The notes under the pieces were generated by a model, which was not told the DNA's origin, did no database searches, and saw nothing but the letters and a program-made list of their open reading frames with translations. A stretch of DNA of 32,882 nt. Origin: Cryobacterium sp. (GTDB lineage: Bacteria > Actinomycetota > Actinomycetes > Actinomycetales > Microbacteriaceae). This document shows, piece after piece, positions 1 to 7,825 of the stretch. The first letter of the stretch is position 1. Each line of letters opens with the position of its first letter. The stretch is taken from the NCBI RefSeq assembly GCF_026786305.1, contig NZ_JAJAYI010000043.1, positions 1 to 32,882 of the forward strand. The letters run 5' to 3'. A program made the translations under genes and the position numbers.

Positions 1-1248
1 GACCAGTGCTCCTTCAGTCGGGTCACCGACCAGTACGCCGTCGTTCACTCCGGCATCGTTGCACAGGGCCATGGTCAGGAACGCCTCGGTGAGGTCGGGC
101 AGCGGACGGTCGTCGCCGGTGAGGATCCTGCCCGTGGTGGAGTAGCCCTCGCCGGTGACGCGAAAATCGCGGCCATAGGTCTGCAACCGGCGGGCCGTCA
201 TCTCGTTCATGGTCAGCGTGCCGGTCTTGTCGGTGGCGATGTGGCTGACGCTGCCGAGCGTTTCCACCGCCGAGAGCTGCTTGATGATGGCGCCCTGGGC
301 GGCCAGCCTCGAGGCGCCCATCGCCAGGGTGAACGCGACGACCGCGGTGAGGCCCTCCGGGATGGTCGCAACGGCCAGCGAGACGGCTGTGATCAGGAGC
401 TCGGTCCAGGACTCCCCGCGGACGAGGCCCAGTACGAAAACGATCGCGACCACGACCAGCGCCGCGATGGTGAGCACCTGGGCCAGCTGGTCGATCCTCC
501 GCTGCAACGGCGTTTTGTTGTTCTTCACCTCGCTCAGCAGGGCCGCGATGCCGCCGACCGCCGTGCCCATGCCGGTGGCGGTGACCACCATGGTCGCCCG
601 GCCACGGGTGACCATGGTGTTCATGAAGAGCATGTTGTTGCGGTCGGCGAGCGGCAATCCGGAATCATCCAGCGCCGGTGTCGTCTTGCCCACCGGCTCG
701 GATTCCCCGGTCAGGGTCGCCTCGGCCACCTGCAGGCCGGCAGTGTCGATGAGGCGGCCGTCGGCCGGAACGGAGTCCCCGGCGTCGAGGAGCACGATGT
801 CACCCGGCACCAGGTCGGAACGCTGCACCTCAAGCTCGGTGCCGTCGCGGCGCACGACGGCCTTGCCTTCCGACAGCGTCTGCAGCGCCTGCAGGCTGCT
901 TTCAGCCCGCCGCTCCTGCACATAGTTCAGGACGGTGTTCAGGATGATCACGGCCAGGATCACGATCGGTGTCTCCAGCTCCCGGGAGACGACGGCGCTC
1001 ACGATCGCGGCCACCAGCAGCACGATCGTCATCTTCTCGGTGAGAAGGTGCGCGATCTTGCGCCAGGTCGGCACTCGGTTTGGCTCGACCAGCAGATTCG
1101 GTCCGTGGAGCCTCCTGCGGTCAGCGACGGCGGATGCCGCGAGCCCGGTCCGGGAGTCTACGCCCTGCGCCGCCGTGGTTTCAGCGACCGACAGAGTGTG
1201 CCAGGCGGCGTGCTCGGTGGCTGGCGTTGGCTGTGGGTGGGTGGGCAT
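1..1248 (-). CDS. P-type cation-transporting ATPase, N-terminal part (cut by window edge)
   Basis: The first 416 codons of a membrane ion pump that would use ATP to move a cation, probably Ca2+, across the cytoplasmic membrane. Visible in order are a cation-ATPase N-terminal domain, a first membrane pair near residues 70-110, the actuator loop with PADGR and LTGES (about residue 180), a membrane segment with ATIPEGL (M4 ion site, type IIA-like), and the phosphorylation motif DKTGTLT near residue 337. GDPTEGALV of the nucleotide-binding domain follows close to the edge. The nucleotide-binding domain remainder and the C-terminal membrane segments lie outside. The ATG at 1248 is 9 bases after the stop of the universal stress protein gene, so the two are almost certainly co-transcribed. 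PEGL and the overall order argue for the Ca2+/Na+ group rather than heavy-metal pumps, but the ion is an inference. Confidence 0.93.
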   Translation of the reverse strand, partial: MPTHPQPTPATEHAAWHTLSVAETTAAQGVDSRTGLAASAVADRRRLHGPNLLVEPNRVPTWRKIAHLLTEKMTIVLLVAAIVSAVVSRELETPIVILAVIILNTVLNYVQERRAESSLQALQTLSEGKAVVRRDGTELEVQRSDLVPGDIVLLDAGDSVPADGRLIDTAGLQVAEATLTGESEPVGKTTPALDDSGLPLADRNNMLFMNTMVTRGRATMVVTATGMGTAVGGIAALLSEVKNNKTPLQRRIDQLAQVLTIAALVVVAIVFVLGLVRGESWTELLITAVSLAVATIPEGLTAVVAFTLAMGASRLAAQGAIIKQLSAVETLGSVSHIATDKTGTLTMNEMTARRLQTYGRDFRVTGEGYSTTGRILTGDDRPLPDLTEAFLTMALCNDAGVNDGVLVGDPTEGALV

Positions 1249-1257
1249 CCGTTCAGG

Positions 1258-1749
1258 TCAGCGCCCCGGTCGCCGGCGCGTCACGAGCACCGGGCAGACC
1301 GCGAGCCGGGCGCACTGGTCGCTGACCGAGCCGAGCAGCAGGCCGGCCAGGCTGCCGCGACCGCGGGAACCCACCACGAGCATGCGCGCCTCCCGCGAGA
1401 CCTCGATCAGGCTCCGGGCGGGCCCGGAATGCACGGCGCGGTAGTCGACGCTCACCGTCGGGAAGGCACGCCCCGACAGAGCGGTGTCCTCGATCAGCGC
1501 GGCCCGAACCGCATCCGAGTATTCTGCGAAGGACGAGACGTAGCCGAACTCCCAGTTCGCCGGCCTGGGGGCGGTGTCGATCGACCAGGCTCGCACGACA
1601 ACCACCGGTATATGCAGCTGATCGGCTAGCCCGAGCGCTGTGGTGAGCGCGTAGTCCGCATCGGACGAGCCGTCGTGGCCGACCACGATGCTGCCTGCAG
1701 GCGCTGGGGCCTCCACGGTACCCGTTGGTGTGGTGCCTTCGGTGCTCAC
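1258..1749 (-). CDS. Universal stress protein (UspA family)
   Basis: A 163-residue single-domain Usp protein, cytoplasmic, expected to bind ATP. The N-terminal strand reads SIVVGHDGSSDADYAL, and the C-terminal nucleotide motif G-x2-G-x9-G-S is present as GSRGRGSLAGLLLGSVS, ending in CPVLVTRR as usual for the family. The start is GTG at 1749, chosen because GGAGAG sits six bases upstream. It is the first gene of a two-gene unit with the P-type ATPase. Usp genes paired with cation ATPases are common in actinobacteria and often belong to hypoxia or energy-stress regulons, but no recognisable regulator site was identified here. Confidence 0.93.
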   Translation of the reverse strand: MSTEGTTPTGTVEAPAPAGSIVVGHDGSSDADYALTTALGLADQLHIPVVVVRAWSIDTAPRPANWEFGYVSSFAEYSDAVRAALIEDTALSGRAFPTVSVDYRAVHSGPARSLIEVSREARMLVVGSRGRGSLAGLLLGSVSDQCARLAVCPVLVTRRRPGR

Positions 1750-2096
1750 GACTGACTCTCCGAGTTGGATGACGAGTGTGGCGGTACGAGCAGAACACTC
1801 CCCAGATTAGTGAACTCCAGTTCATGTGTGCAATGTCTGGGGCGAGATCGGCGGTGCGGGTTTACCTCCAGCCGCCAGCCATGACGCACTGGGCCAGCTT
1901 AACCGGCCCGAAAGCGAGGGTCAGAGGCGTTGGAATGAGCACCGCGAGACGTGAACCTCCGTGGCATCAGATTGTGTGTAGTAACCCAATCGAGACCGGA
2001 GACAACCAGTTTATAACGCACGCCACGCACACAACCTGTGGAGGAACAACATGCAGCGCGCTCGCACCCACCAGCGTGAGTGACCAGCGGGAAGAG

Positions 2097-2126
2097 TTAT
2101 CCACAGGTCTATCCACATGGGGATAA
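2097..2126. promoter_or_regulatory. Cluster of three DnaA-box-like sites
   Basis: TTATCCACA at 2097-2105 is a perfect DnaA box. CTATCCACA at 2109-2117 differs at one position, and on the minus strand TTATCCCCA (2126-2118) differs at one position. Three 9-mers within 30 bases, the first two spaced 12 bases apart, are unlikely to be accidental in GC-rich DNA. They could be an auxiliary DnaA-binding cluster (titration, reactivation or regulation of crgA/Usp) or an origin-flanking remnant. No AT-rich unwinding region or dnaA/dnaN gene is next to them, so this is not called an origin. Confidence 0.55.
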
Positions 2127-2162
2127 TTACACCCGTGTCATTACCCGTGTTAGTGCCTGCTG

Positions 2163-2178
2163 GTTACCGGGCGGTAAC
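2163..2178. promoter_or_regulatory. GTTACC-N4-GGTAAC palindrome downstream of crgA
   Basis: A perfect inverted repeat with 6-base arms and a 4-base centre, 50 bases beyond the crgA stop and 37 bases from the DnaA-box cluster. It could be a weak hairpin ending crgA transcription (no T-run follows on the minus strand) or a binding site for a response regulator with GTAAC half-sites. The second reading is only inference. Confidence 0.35.
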
Positions 2179-2228
2179 GGCTCGATGATCTCTGGATGGC
2201 CCGTTCGTGCCAGTTTGGGGTCGCGGTT

Positions 2229-2474
2229 TCAGCGCCAGCGCGTGGTCATCAGAAAGCCGATGAAGGCGATTCCGAACCCGACCAGAATGTTCATGGCGCC
2301 AAGACCGGCGATCGGCAACTGGCTGCCACTGACGTAGAACACGATGATCCAGGCCAGGCCGAGCAGCATGAAACCGAACATGACCGGCTTGAACCAGACG
2401 GCGTTGGGCGTGTCCTCGTTCGAGCGGGCAACTTCGGTGCGGGCGGGCCGGGTGCGGGGATTCTTACGTGCCAT
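2229..2474 (-). CDS. crgA: Cell division protein CrgA
   Basis: An 81-residue membrane protein of the actinobacterial divisome. In the family CrgA localises to the septum, interacts with FtsZ, FtsI/PbpA-type transpeptidases and CwsA, and tunes septation. The protein has a basic N-terminus (MARKNPRTRPART), two predicted membrane helices near residues 29-48 and 57-77, and the family signature NAVWFKPVMFGFMLLGLAWI followed by GLGAMN and a C-terminal TTRWR. Length and layout fit the family throughout. The ATG at 2474 is 80 bases from the divergent sortase start, so both promoters share that gap. Its position beside the rodA-pbpA-pknAB cluster is classic synteny. Confidence 0.96.
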   Translation of the reverse strand: MARKNPRTRPARTEVARSNEDTPNAVWFKPVMFGFMLLGLAWIIVFYVSGSQLPIAGLGAMNILVGFGIAFIGFLMTTRWR

Positions 2475-2554
2475 GCTGCGATCTTAGCGTCTCCGCTTGT
2501 TTTAGTGGATTTTACGCGGGGGCTGGCGGCCACTCAGGTCAGTAGACTCGGACT

Positions 2555-3484
2555 ATGTGTCCACAGGCAGACGACCCCACAGTGCCGGTGCCCTATGGGT
2601 CCGTGCACGATAGTGCGGAGGCGGCGTTGAATGACGCGGCTGCCAACGAGGCTGTGCTCGCAGACCCTGTGGCAACCGGAGTGGGTTCCAAGCGCCCACG
2701 CCGGGCGAAATCGGGCAAGGTCACCATCGTCGGCGTGCTGGGCGAACTGCTGATTACCGCGGGTGCTCTCGTGTTGCTCTTTCTGGGCTGGCAGGTCTGG
2801 TGGAATGACATGATCATGGCCAACTCGCAATCCAGTGCGGCGAGCCAGATCAGCCAAGACTGGATCAGCCAAGACCGGATCACCCAGGACACGTCGTCGC
2901 CCGAACCCTTGCCGACCGTTGATCAGACCGAACCGAGCGCCGCACCGGCACCCGTCGACTACGGTGTGCCCGTTGTCGGTGTCGTTCCCGCCAATGCCAC
3001 GGCCTTCGCCGTGTTGTATGTTCCCCGTTTCGGTGCCGACTACCATCGCAGTATCGCCGAGGGCACCGGCCATGACGTGCTGAACAGTAATCGTCTCGGC
3101 ATCGGGCACTATTCCGGAACCCAGATGCCCGGCGAGATCGGAAACTTCGCCGTCGCCGCCCACCGCAGCGCGTTCGGCGGGGGTATGCACCTGATCAACG
3201 AACTTCAGCTCGGCGACGCCATCTACGTGCAAACCGCCGACGGCTACTACACCTACCGGTACCGCGACACCGAGTATGTGGCGCCGTCGCAGGTGCAGGT
3301 GGTGGCATCCGTTCCGAACAATCCAGACGGAACCGCGGTCGACCGCATCATCACCCTGACCAGTTGCAACCCGCTCTATTCCACCGCGGAACGCATCATC
3401 GCCTACGGTGTACTCGAATCGTGGCAGCCACTCGCGGCCGGCGCTCCCGCCGAGCTCGCACCGATCATCGCAGCCCAGGGCTAG
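2555..3484 (+). CDS. srtE: Class E sortase
   Basis: A 309-residue membrane-anchored cysteine transpeptidase that would attach surface proteins to peptidoglycan by cutting an LPxTG- or LAxTG-like sorting signal. Residues 1-54 are a cytoplasmic tail, 55-80 a membrane anchor, and about 85-130 a low-complexity linker containing a small threefold repeat (SQISQD, WISQD, RITQD). The rest is the sortase barrel. Catalytic residues are visible as His203 in AAHR, Cys271 in TLTSC and Arg280 in AERIIAYG. Placement between crgA and trpG matches class E sortases of other actinobacteria. The gene is followed 9 bases later by a small membrane protein gene, suggesting one transcript. No substrate with a sorting signal is visible in the window; the large peroxidase at the right edge is cut before its C-terminus. 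Confidence 0.94.
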   Translation: MCPQADDPTVPVPYGSVHDSAEAALNDAAANEAVLADPVATGVGSKRPRRAKSGKVTIVGVLGELLITAGALVLLFLGWQVWWNDMIMANSQSSAASQISQDWISQDRITQDTSSPEPLPTVDQTEPSAAPAPVDYGVPVVGVVPANATAFAVLYVPRFGADYHRSIAEGTGHDVLNSNRLGIGHYSGTQMPGEIGNFAVAAHRSAFGGGMHLINELQLGDAIYVQTADGYYTYRYRDTEYVAPSQVQVVASVPNNPDGTAVDRIITLTSCNPLYSTAERIIAYGVLESWQPLAAGAPAELAPIIAAQG

Positions 3485-3493
3485 GAGGCTCCC

Positions 3494-3655
3494 ATGTACG
3501 CAGCACTCTGGCGTGTTCTCCCCGGACCCATCTGGGTGCGCATCATTCTCGTGCTGATCCTGATGGCGGCCGTACTCGCCGTACTGGCCAGCTGGGTCTA
3601 CCCGTGGATCGACGGCATTCTCAACAGCCAGGAAGCGACGGTCAGCGGCCCGTGA
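3494..3655 (+). CDS. Small single-pass membrane protein between sortase and trpG
   Basis: A 53-residue protein beginning MYAALWRVLPGP, with one hydrophobic helix at about residues 15-40 (IWVRIILVLILMAAVLAVL) and a short tail after WVYPWIDG. AGGAGG lies six bases before the ATG, giving a strong ribosome binding site. The stop overlaps the GTG start of trpG by four bases (GTGA), so translation is probably coupled. Small proteins of this shape occur at the same place between class E sortase and trpG/pabA in other actinobacteria, as far as I recall, with no assigned function. A helper role in sortase or wall assembly is conceivable but not shown by the sequence. Confidence 0.85.
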   Translation: MYAALWRVLPGPIWVRIILVLILMAAVLAVLASWVYPWIDGILNSQEATVSGP

Positions 3656-4290
3656 CCCGTATTCTCGTTATCGACAACTACGACAGCTTTGTCTACACCC
3701 TCAACGGGTACCTGATGGAACTCGGCGCGGACACCGACGTCGTGCGCAATGACTCGTTCGAAAAAACGGATGCGCCCGCCCGCATCGCGGACTACGACGG
3801 CGTCCTGGTCTCCCCGGGTCCGGGCAAGCCGTCAGATGCCGGTGTCTCCATTGCCGTTGTCGAGGCGGCACTCGCCGGCCACCTACCCCTGTTCGGCGTG
3901 TGCCTGGGGCACCAGGCCATCGCTGAGGCCTTTGGGGCCACGGTGACCAATGCCGAAGAACTCATGCACGGCAAGACGTCGCTCATCACCCACGATGGCA
4001 GCGACTTCTACGACGGTGTACCGCAACCGTTCACGGCCACCCGATATCACTCACTCGCCGTCGTCGCGTCGACCGTTCCGACTGACCTCATCGTGACGTC
4101 GCGCACGCAGGGCGGCGTCATCATGGGGCTGCGGCACGCATCCGCTCCCATTCTCGGTGTGCAGTTTCACCCGGAGTCGGTGCTGACCGAGGGCGGCTAC
4201 CGCATGCTCGGCAACTGGCTGGCCCTGACTGGCCTGACGGGTGCACAGGAGACCGCGAAGACCTTGCACCCTCTGCTGCGGCTCACCTAA
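3652..4290 (+). CDS. trpG/pabA: Anthranilate/4-amino-4-deoxychorismate synthase, glutamine amidotransferase subunit
   Basis: A 212-residue class I glutamine amidotransferase that would hydrolyse glutamine and pass ammonia to a TrpE- or PabB-type partner using chorismate. The N-terminus ILVIDNYDSFVYTL and SPGPGKPSDAG are family hallmarks. The catalytic triad is visible: Cys84 in GVCLGHQAI, and His173 and Glu175 in FHPES. The GTG start at 3652 overlaps the stop of the small membrane protein gene. No trpE or pabB partner is nearby, so whether it serves tryptophan, folate or both cannot be decided here. In actinobacteria the copy beside pknB is commonly annotated as the shared trpG/pabA gene. Confidence 0.93.
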   Translation: MTRILVIDNYDSFVYTLNGYLMELGADTDVVRNDSFEKTDAPARIADYDGVLVSPGPGKPSDAGVSIAVVEAALAGHLPLFGVCLGHQAIAEAFGATVTNAEELMHGKTSLITHDGSDFYDGVPQPFTATRYHSLAVVASTVPTDLIVTSRTQGGVIMGLRHASAPILGVQFHPESVLTEGGYRMLGNWLALTGLTGAQETAKTLHPLLRLT

Positions 4291-4311
4291 CACCTCCGGG
4301 CGCAGGTCCGA

Positions 4312-4343
4312 CGTTCCACGCATCGGGCCCGGAAAGTGGAACG
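4312..4343. terminator. Hairpin in the convergent gap between trpG and pknB
   Basis: CGTTCCAC (4312-4319) pairs perfectly with GTGGAACG (4336-4343). The 16-base loop contains a further self-complementary CGGGCCCG. It sits between the trpG stop (4290) and the pknB stop (4349) of converging genes and could end transcription from both sides. There is no T-run, which is common in high-GC actinobacteria. Confidence 0.55.
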
Positions 4344-4348
4344 GAAGG

Positions 4349-6043
4349 CTAGGAGCCGGCGCAGTAGGTGAGGGTGATCTCGGAGCGCTGCGGCACGTCG
4401 CCGGGCGCGAGCGACTGGGCCCTGATCGGGGAACCGGACTTCTGGGCGCAGGTGTAGTCCGCCTTGGAAACGGGCGCGAGGCTCTCACTGCTGACCAGGT
4501 CGATCGCGGCGATAAGGGATTGGCCGGTGAGGTCCCCCAGGGTGACGAGACCGCTCGACACCACGTAGTTGACGGTGACTCCGGTGAACTCGGAGGCTGC
4601 TGCCGCCGGATCGGTGCGCATGACGACATCGACCGCCACGGTCGGAGAGTTCTCGGCAGTGACCGACCCGGAAACGAAACCGAGCGTTTCGATCGCGGCC
4701 TGGGCATCCGCTATGGGCTGATTGGTGACATCGGGAACCACGACGGGCACCGGACCGGTCGACACGAAGACCTTGATCACGTCGGAGGGATTGACGATGG
4801 TCTCGGCCGGAGGGTCGGTGCGAATGACCTGGTCAGCCGGCACGGTTGTGCTCGACTCTTCGGCACGCGTGGCCGCGAGATCCAGGTCGAGGAGCGTGTT
4901 TTGGGCCTCGTCATAGGTCTGGCCGGTGAGCGCGGGCACCTGGCGGGAGCTGTCGGGCAGTTCCACCGAGGGTTGCAGGTTCGCGACCCAGATCATGACC
5001 GCCACCACGATGACGACGACGCAGACGATGCCGGCCCAGACCCAGATCACCGGGGGGCGCCGCTGCGTGCGCACCATCGTCTGATCCTCGGAGAGCTGTT
5101 TGAGCGCGAGGGCCGACCCGGTTATGGCCGTGGGCGCAGCTCCGAATAGGCCGGCTCCGACTTCTTCGCCGGCTCGGTGGATGGGCATCTGGCCGGATCC
5201 GGCGGTCTCGACATCATTTCGAAACTCGACGGCGCTCTGGTACCGGGCAAACCGATCCTTGGCCAGGGCGTGCAGCACGACGGAGTCGAGGGCCGGCGAC
5301 ACTTTGGGGTTGAGCGCGGATGGCTTGACCGGCGTTTCGCTGACATGCTGGTAGGCAACGGCGACGGGCGTGTCGCCGCGAAACGGCGGGCGCCCGGTGA
5401 GCATTTCGAACAGGACGACACCGGTCGAGTACAGGTCGGTGCGCGCATCGACGGATTCGCCCTTGGCCTGCTCGGGGGAGAAATAGGCGGCTGTGCCCAG
5501 AATTGCCGTGGTCTGGGCGACGGTCGTGGCCGAGTCGGAGATGGCACGGGCGATGCCGAAGTCCATCACCTTCACTTGGCCGGACTTCGTGATCATGATA
5601 TTGCCGGGCTTGATGTCGCGGTGTACGACGCCGGCCCGGTGTGAATATTCAAGGGCGGTCAGAACCCCGTCGATGATGCGCACGGCCTCGGCGGCCTCGA
5701 TCGGGCCTTCGCGAATAATGTCCTTGAGTAGCCGGCCGTCGACGTGTTCCATGACGATGAACGGAATCTGCGAGTCGTGGCCGGCCTCGTCGGTGGCGGT
5801 CTCTTCGCCGGCATCGAACACCCGCACGATCGTCGGGTGGGCCATGCGCGCGGCGGCCTGCGCCTCCTGGCGGAAGCGGGTACGAAACGCCGGGTCGGCC
5901 GCGAGGGTCGACTTCAGCAGTTTGATCGCTACCGTCCGGCCGAGCCGGGAATCGGTGCCGATGTGCACGTCGGACATGCCGCCACGGCCGAGCAGGGCAC
6001 CGACGCGATAGCGACCCGCGATCAAACGGCCAGAGTCAGGCAC
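4349..6043 (-). CDS. pknB: PASTA-domain Ser/Thr protein kinase PknB
   Basis: A 564-residue transmembrane kinase that senses wall fragments or lipid II outside the cell and phosphorylates division and wall-synthesis proteins inside. The catalytic domain occupies about residues 11-275, with a Gly-rich loop (GRGGMSDV), VAIK with the ATP-binding Lys41, HRDIKPGN, DFG and SPEQ. A basic stretch leads to a membrane helix at about 329-355, followed by three PASTA repeats outside (about 364-430, 432-500, 502-563). Two cysteines near the C-terminus (DYTCAQ and TYCAG) may form a disulfide. GTG at 6043 is preferred because GGGGGAG lies just upstream; an ATG six codons earlier (6061) lacks such a site. It is the last gene of the operon, separated from pknA by 78 bases. 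Confidence 0.95.
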   Translation of the reverse strand: MPDSGRLIAGRYRVGALLGRGGMSDVHIGTDSRLGRTVAIKLLKSTLAADPAFRTRFRQEAQAAARMAHPTIVRVFDAGEETATDEAGHDSQIPFIVMEHVDGRLLKDIIREGPIEAAEAVRIIDGVLTALEYSHRAGVVHRDIKPGNIMITKSGQVKVMDFGIARAISDSATTVAQTTAILGTAAYFSPEQAKGESVDARTDLYSTGVVLFEMLTGRPPFRGDTPVAVAYQHVSETPVKPSALNPKVSPALDSVVLHALAKDRFARYQSAVEFRNDVETAGSGQMPIHRAGEEVGAGLFGAAPTAITGSALALKQLSEDQTMVRTQRRPPVIWVWAGIVCVVVIVVAVMIWVANLQPSVELPDSSRQVPALTGQTYDEAQNTLLDLDLAATRAEESSTTVPADQVIRTDPPAETIVNPSDVIKVFVSTGPVPVVVPDVTNQPIADAQAAIETLGFVSGSVTAENSPTVAVDVVMRTDPAAAASEFTGVTVNYVVSSGLVTLGDLTGQSLIAAIDLVSSESLAPVSKADYTCAQKSGSPIRAQSLAPGDVPQRSEITLTYCAGS

Positions 6044-6121
6044 GAACGCACTCCCCCACAATCAGACACCGTGTTCGGGTTGGACACAGTGAGAGCTACA
6101 TTACCGCACGGCATTGTTGAG

Positions 6122-7825
6122 CTACCCGACAACGGCGGCAGGCGTAACCACGACGGTGTCCGACGACGGTGAGAAATCCGAGGTGACCTGGCCGCAGAAG
6201 TAGCTGAACTTCACCGTGAAGTCAGCGTTCCCGGCCGTGACGGTCGTCGTCAGGACGGCCGCCGAGGTGAGGCCATCGGCGGCCACGGTTGCGCCGCCAC
6301 CCTCCGCAACGACCTTGTAGCCGGACAGCGTCTGGCCTGTGGGACACGTTTGCGCGCTCCAGGAAACGGTGACCGTGCCGTCTTCAGCCACCGTGGCCGG
6401 CGGCGCGGTCGGCGCCGACGTTGGCGTACTCGGCGTCGCAACCGGTCCATAAACGGTGAGGGTCACCGTCGCACCGGCCGGAACCGGGCCGGTGGGGTTG
6501 ACCCGGTAGACCTTGTCGACGTTGTCGCTGGTCTCGGCCGCATTGCCCGTGACAATGTCAGAGACAAAGCCCATCTCGACGAGCTTTGCGGCCGCCTCGG
6601 CACTGGGCCGTCCGGTGAAGTCGGCGGGGTTGACTGACGCGTTGGTGGGGGTCGGTGACGGTGTCGGGCTTGGCGTTGGCGTTGAAGTTGGTGATGGAGT
6701 CGGCGTGGCCGACGGGGTCGCCGAGGTCTGTACCGGTGCCGGGGTGTCGTTATTCCGGGCGAATAGGGCGATGAGCGTGCCGGTCAGTCCGATCACGAGC
6801 AGGGCGACGAGCACGATGAGCGGCCAGGTCCACTTGCTGCGTTTCTCCCTCTCCCGCTCAGCAGCGGATGCCCGTGTGATCGGGGCGCCGGTGGCCGGGA
6901 GGATGGTCGTGGCCTGGTCAGAGCCCGCACCGGGCATGAGCATGGTGGCGCTGGTGGCCGTGAGACCCCCCAGAACCGACGGCACGGCCACGGCAGCGGC
7001 GGCCACGTCACCGCGACGCAGGGCGGATGCCGCGCGCGCCAGGTGGGCTGCCGACGCCGGCCGGTCGGCCGGGTTCTTGGCCAGGCAGGCGAAGACCAGG
7101 TTGCGCACCGGCTCAGACACGGTCACCGGCAGGTCGGGCGCGATCTCGTTGATCTGCGCCATCGCGATGGCGACCTGCGACTCGCCCGTGAACGGACGGC
7201 GGCCGGCGAGGGACTCGTACGCGACGATGCCGATGGAATAGATGTCGGTGGTCGGTGACGCCGGATGGCCGCTGGCCTGTTCGGGCGAGAGGTATTGCAC
7301 GGTGCCCATGACCTGGCCGGTCGCGGTGAGCGGCACCTGGTCGGCGATGCGGGCGATACCGAAGTCCGTGATCTTGACCCGGCCCTCGGGCGTGATCAGC
7401 AGGTTGCCGGGCTTGATGTCGCGGTGCACGAGACCGGCGGCGTGGGCGGCGTGCAGCGCGGCTGAGGTCTGCGCGACAATGTCGAGCACCTTGTCGGTCG
7501 GCAGCACGTGCTCGCGCTCGAGAATGGTCGACAGGGCTTCGCCGGGAACGAGTTCCATGACCAGGAAGGCGCTGCCGTCTTCTTCGCCGTAGTCGAAAAC
7601 ATTCGCGATGCCCTCGTGGTTGACGAGTGCGGCATGACGGGCTTCGGCGCGGAAACGCTCGAGAAAGCCGGGGTCGCCGAGGTACTCGTCCTTCAAAATT
7701 TTGATGGCGACGCTTCGTCCGATGACGAGGTCGGTGGACTTCCACACCTCGCCCATGCCGCCAATCGCAATGCGCGACTGCAGCTCGTATCGTCCCCCGA
7801 AGGTGAGCCCTGCTGTGGGTCTCAT
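6122..7825 (-). CDS. pknA: Ser/Thr protein kinase PknA with PASTA-like and FN3-like extracellular part
   Basis: A 567-residue membrane kinase partnering PknB in control of cell shape and division. The kinase domain spans about residues 11-270 with IAIGGMGEVW, VAIKILK, HRDIKPGN, DFGIA and SPEQ. A membrane helix lies at about 332-356. A Thr/Ser/Pro linker (about 361-391) leads to one PASTA-like repeat (about 392-461), and the last ~105 residues look like an FN3-type beta-sandwich (PSAPTAPPA..., TVTVSWSA, SGYKVVAEGG) with two cysteines. Mycobacterial PknA lacks such an extracellular module. The ATG at 7825 overlaps the pbpA stop by four bases (ATGA) and is preceded by AGAGGCGG; upstream in-frame starts would run deep into pbpA. 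Confidence 0.93.
   Translation of the reverse strand: MRPTAGLTFGGRYELQSRIAIGGMGEVWKSTDLVIGRSVAIKILKDEYLGDPGFLERFRAEARHAALVNHEGIANVFDYGEEDGSAFLVMELVPGEALSTILEREHVLPTDKVLDIVAQTSAALHAAHAAGLVHRDIKPGNLLITPEGRVKITDFGIARIADQVPLTATGQVMGTVQYLSPEQASGHPASPTTDIYSIGIVAYESLAGRRPFTGESQVAIAMAQINEIAPDLPVTVSEPVRNLVFACLAKNPADRPASAAHLARAASALRRGDVAAAAVAVPSVLGGLTATSATMLMPGAGSDQATTILPATGAPITRASAAEREREKRSKWTWPLIVLVALLVIGLTGTLIALFARNNDTPAPVQTSATPSATPTPSPTSTPTPSPTPSPTPTNASVNPADFTGRPSAEAAAKLVEMGFVSDIVTGNAAETSDNVDKVYRVNPTGPVPAGATVTLTVYGPVATPSTPTSAPTAPPATVAEDGTVTVSWSAQTCPTGQTLSGYKVVAEGGGATVAADGLTSAAVLTTTVTAGNADFTVKFSYFCGQVTSDFSPSSDTVVVTPAAVVG

Larger units (their letters stand above)
1750..2228. other. Non-coding stretch between crgA and the Usp gene
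   Basis: About 480 bases without a convincing gene. The open frames here have no ribosome binding site, no recognisable protein and poor codon use. The left part must hold the promoter of the Usp/ATPase unit. The right part holds a cluster of DnaA-box-like words (2097-2126) and a GTTACC/GGTAAC palindrome (2163-2178). In many actinobacteria crgA is followed here by rhomboid and peptidyl-prolyl isomerase genes on the way to dnaA; those are absent, so this may be a rearrangement boundary. Confidence 0.6.

Noticed and set aside
241-1629. 462-codon open frame on the plus strand
   Set aside because: It is antisense to the P-type ATPase and stress protein genes, whose motifs are unmistakable. The composition is Arg/Gly/His-rich, as expected of a GC-rich shadow frame.
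1776-2126. 116-codon plus-strand frame in the gap before crgA
   Set aside because: No ribosome binding site and unusual composition. It runs through the DnaA-box cluster and the Usp promoter region.
6640-6740. Low-complexity GT-rich stretch in pknA
   Set aside because: It encodes the Thr/Ser/Pro stalk after the membrane helix, in frame, and is not a separate repeat element.
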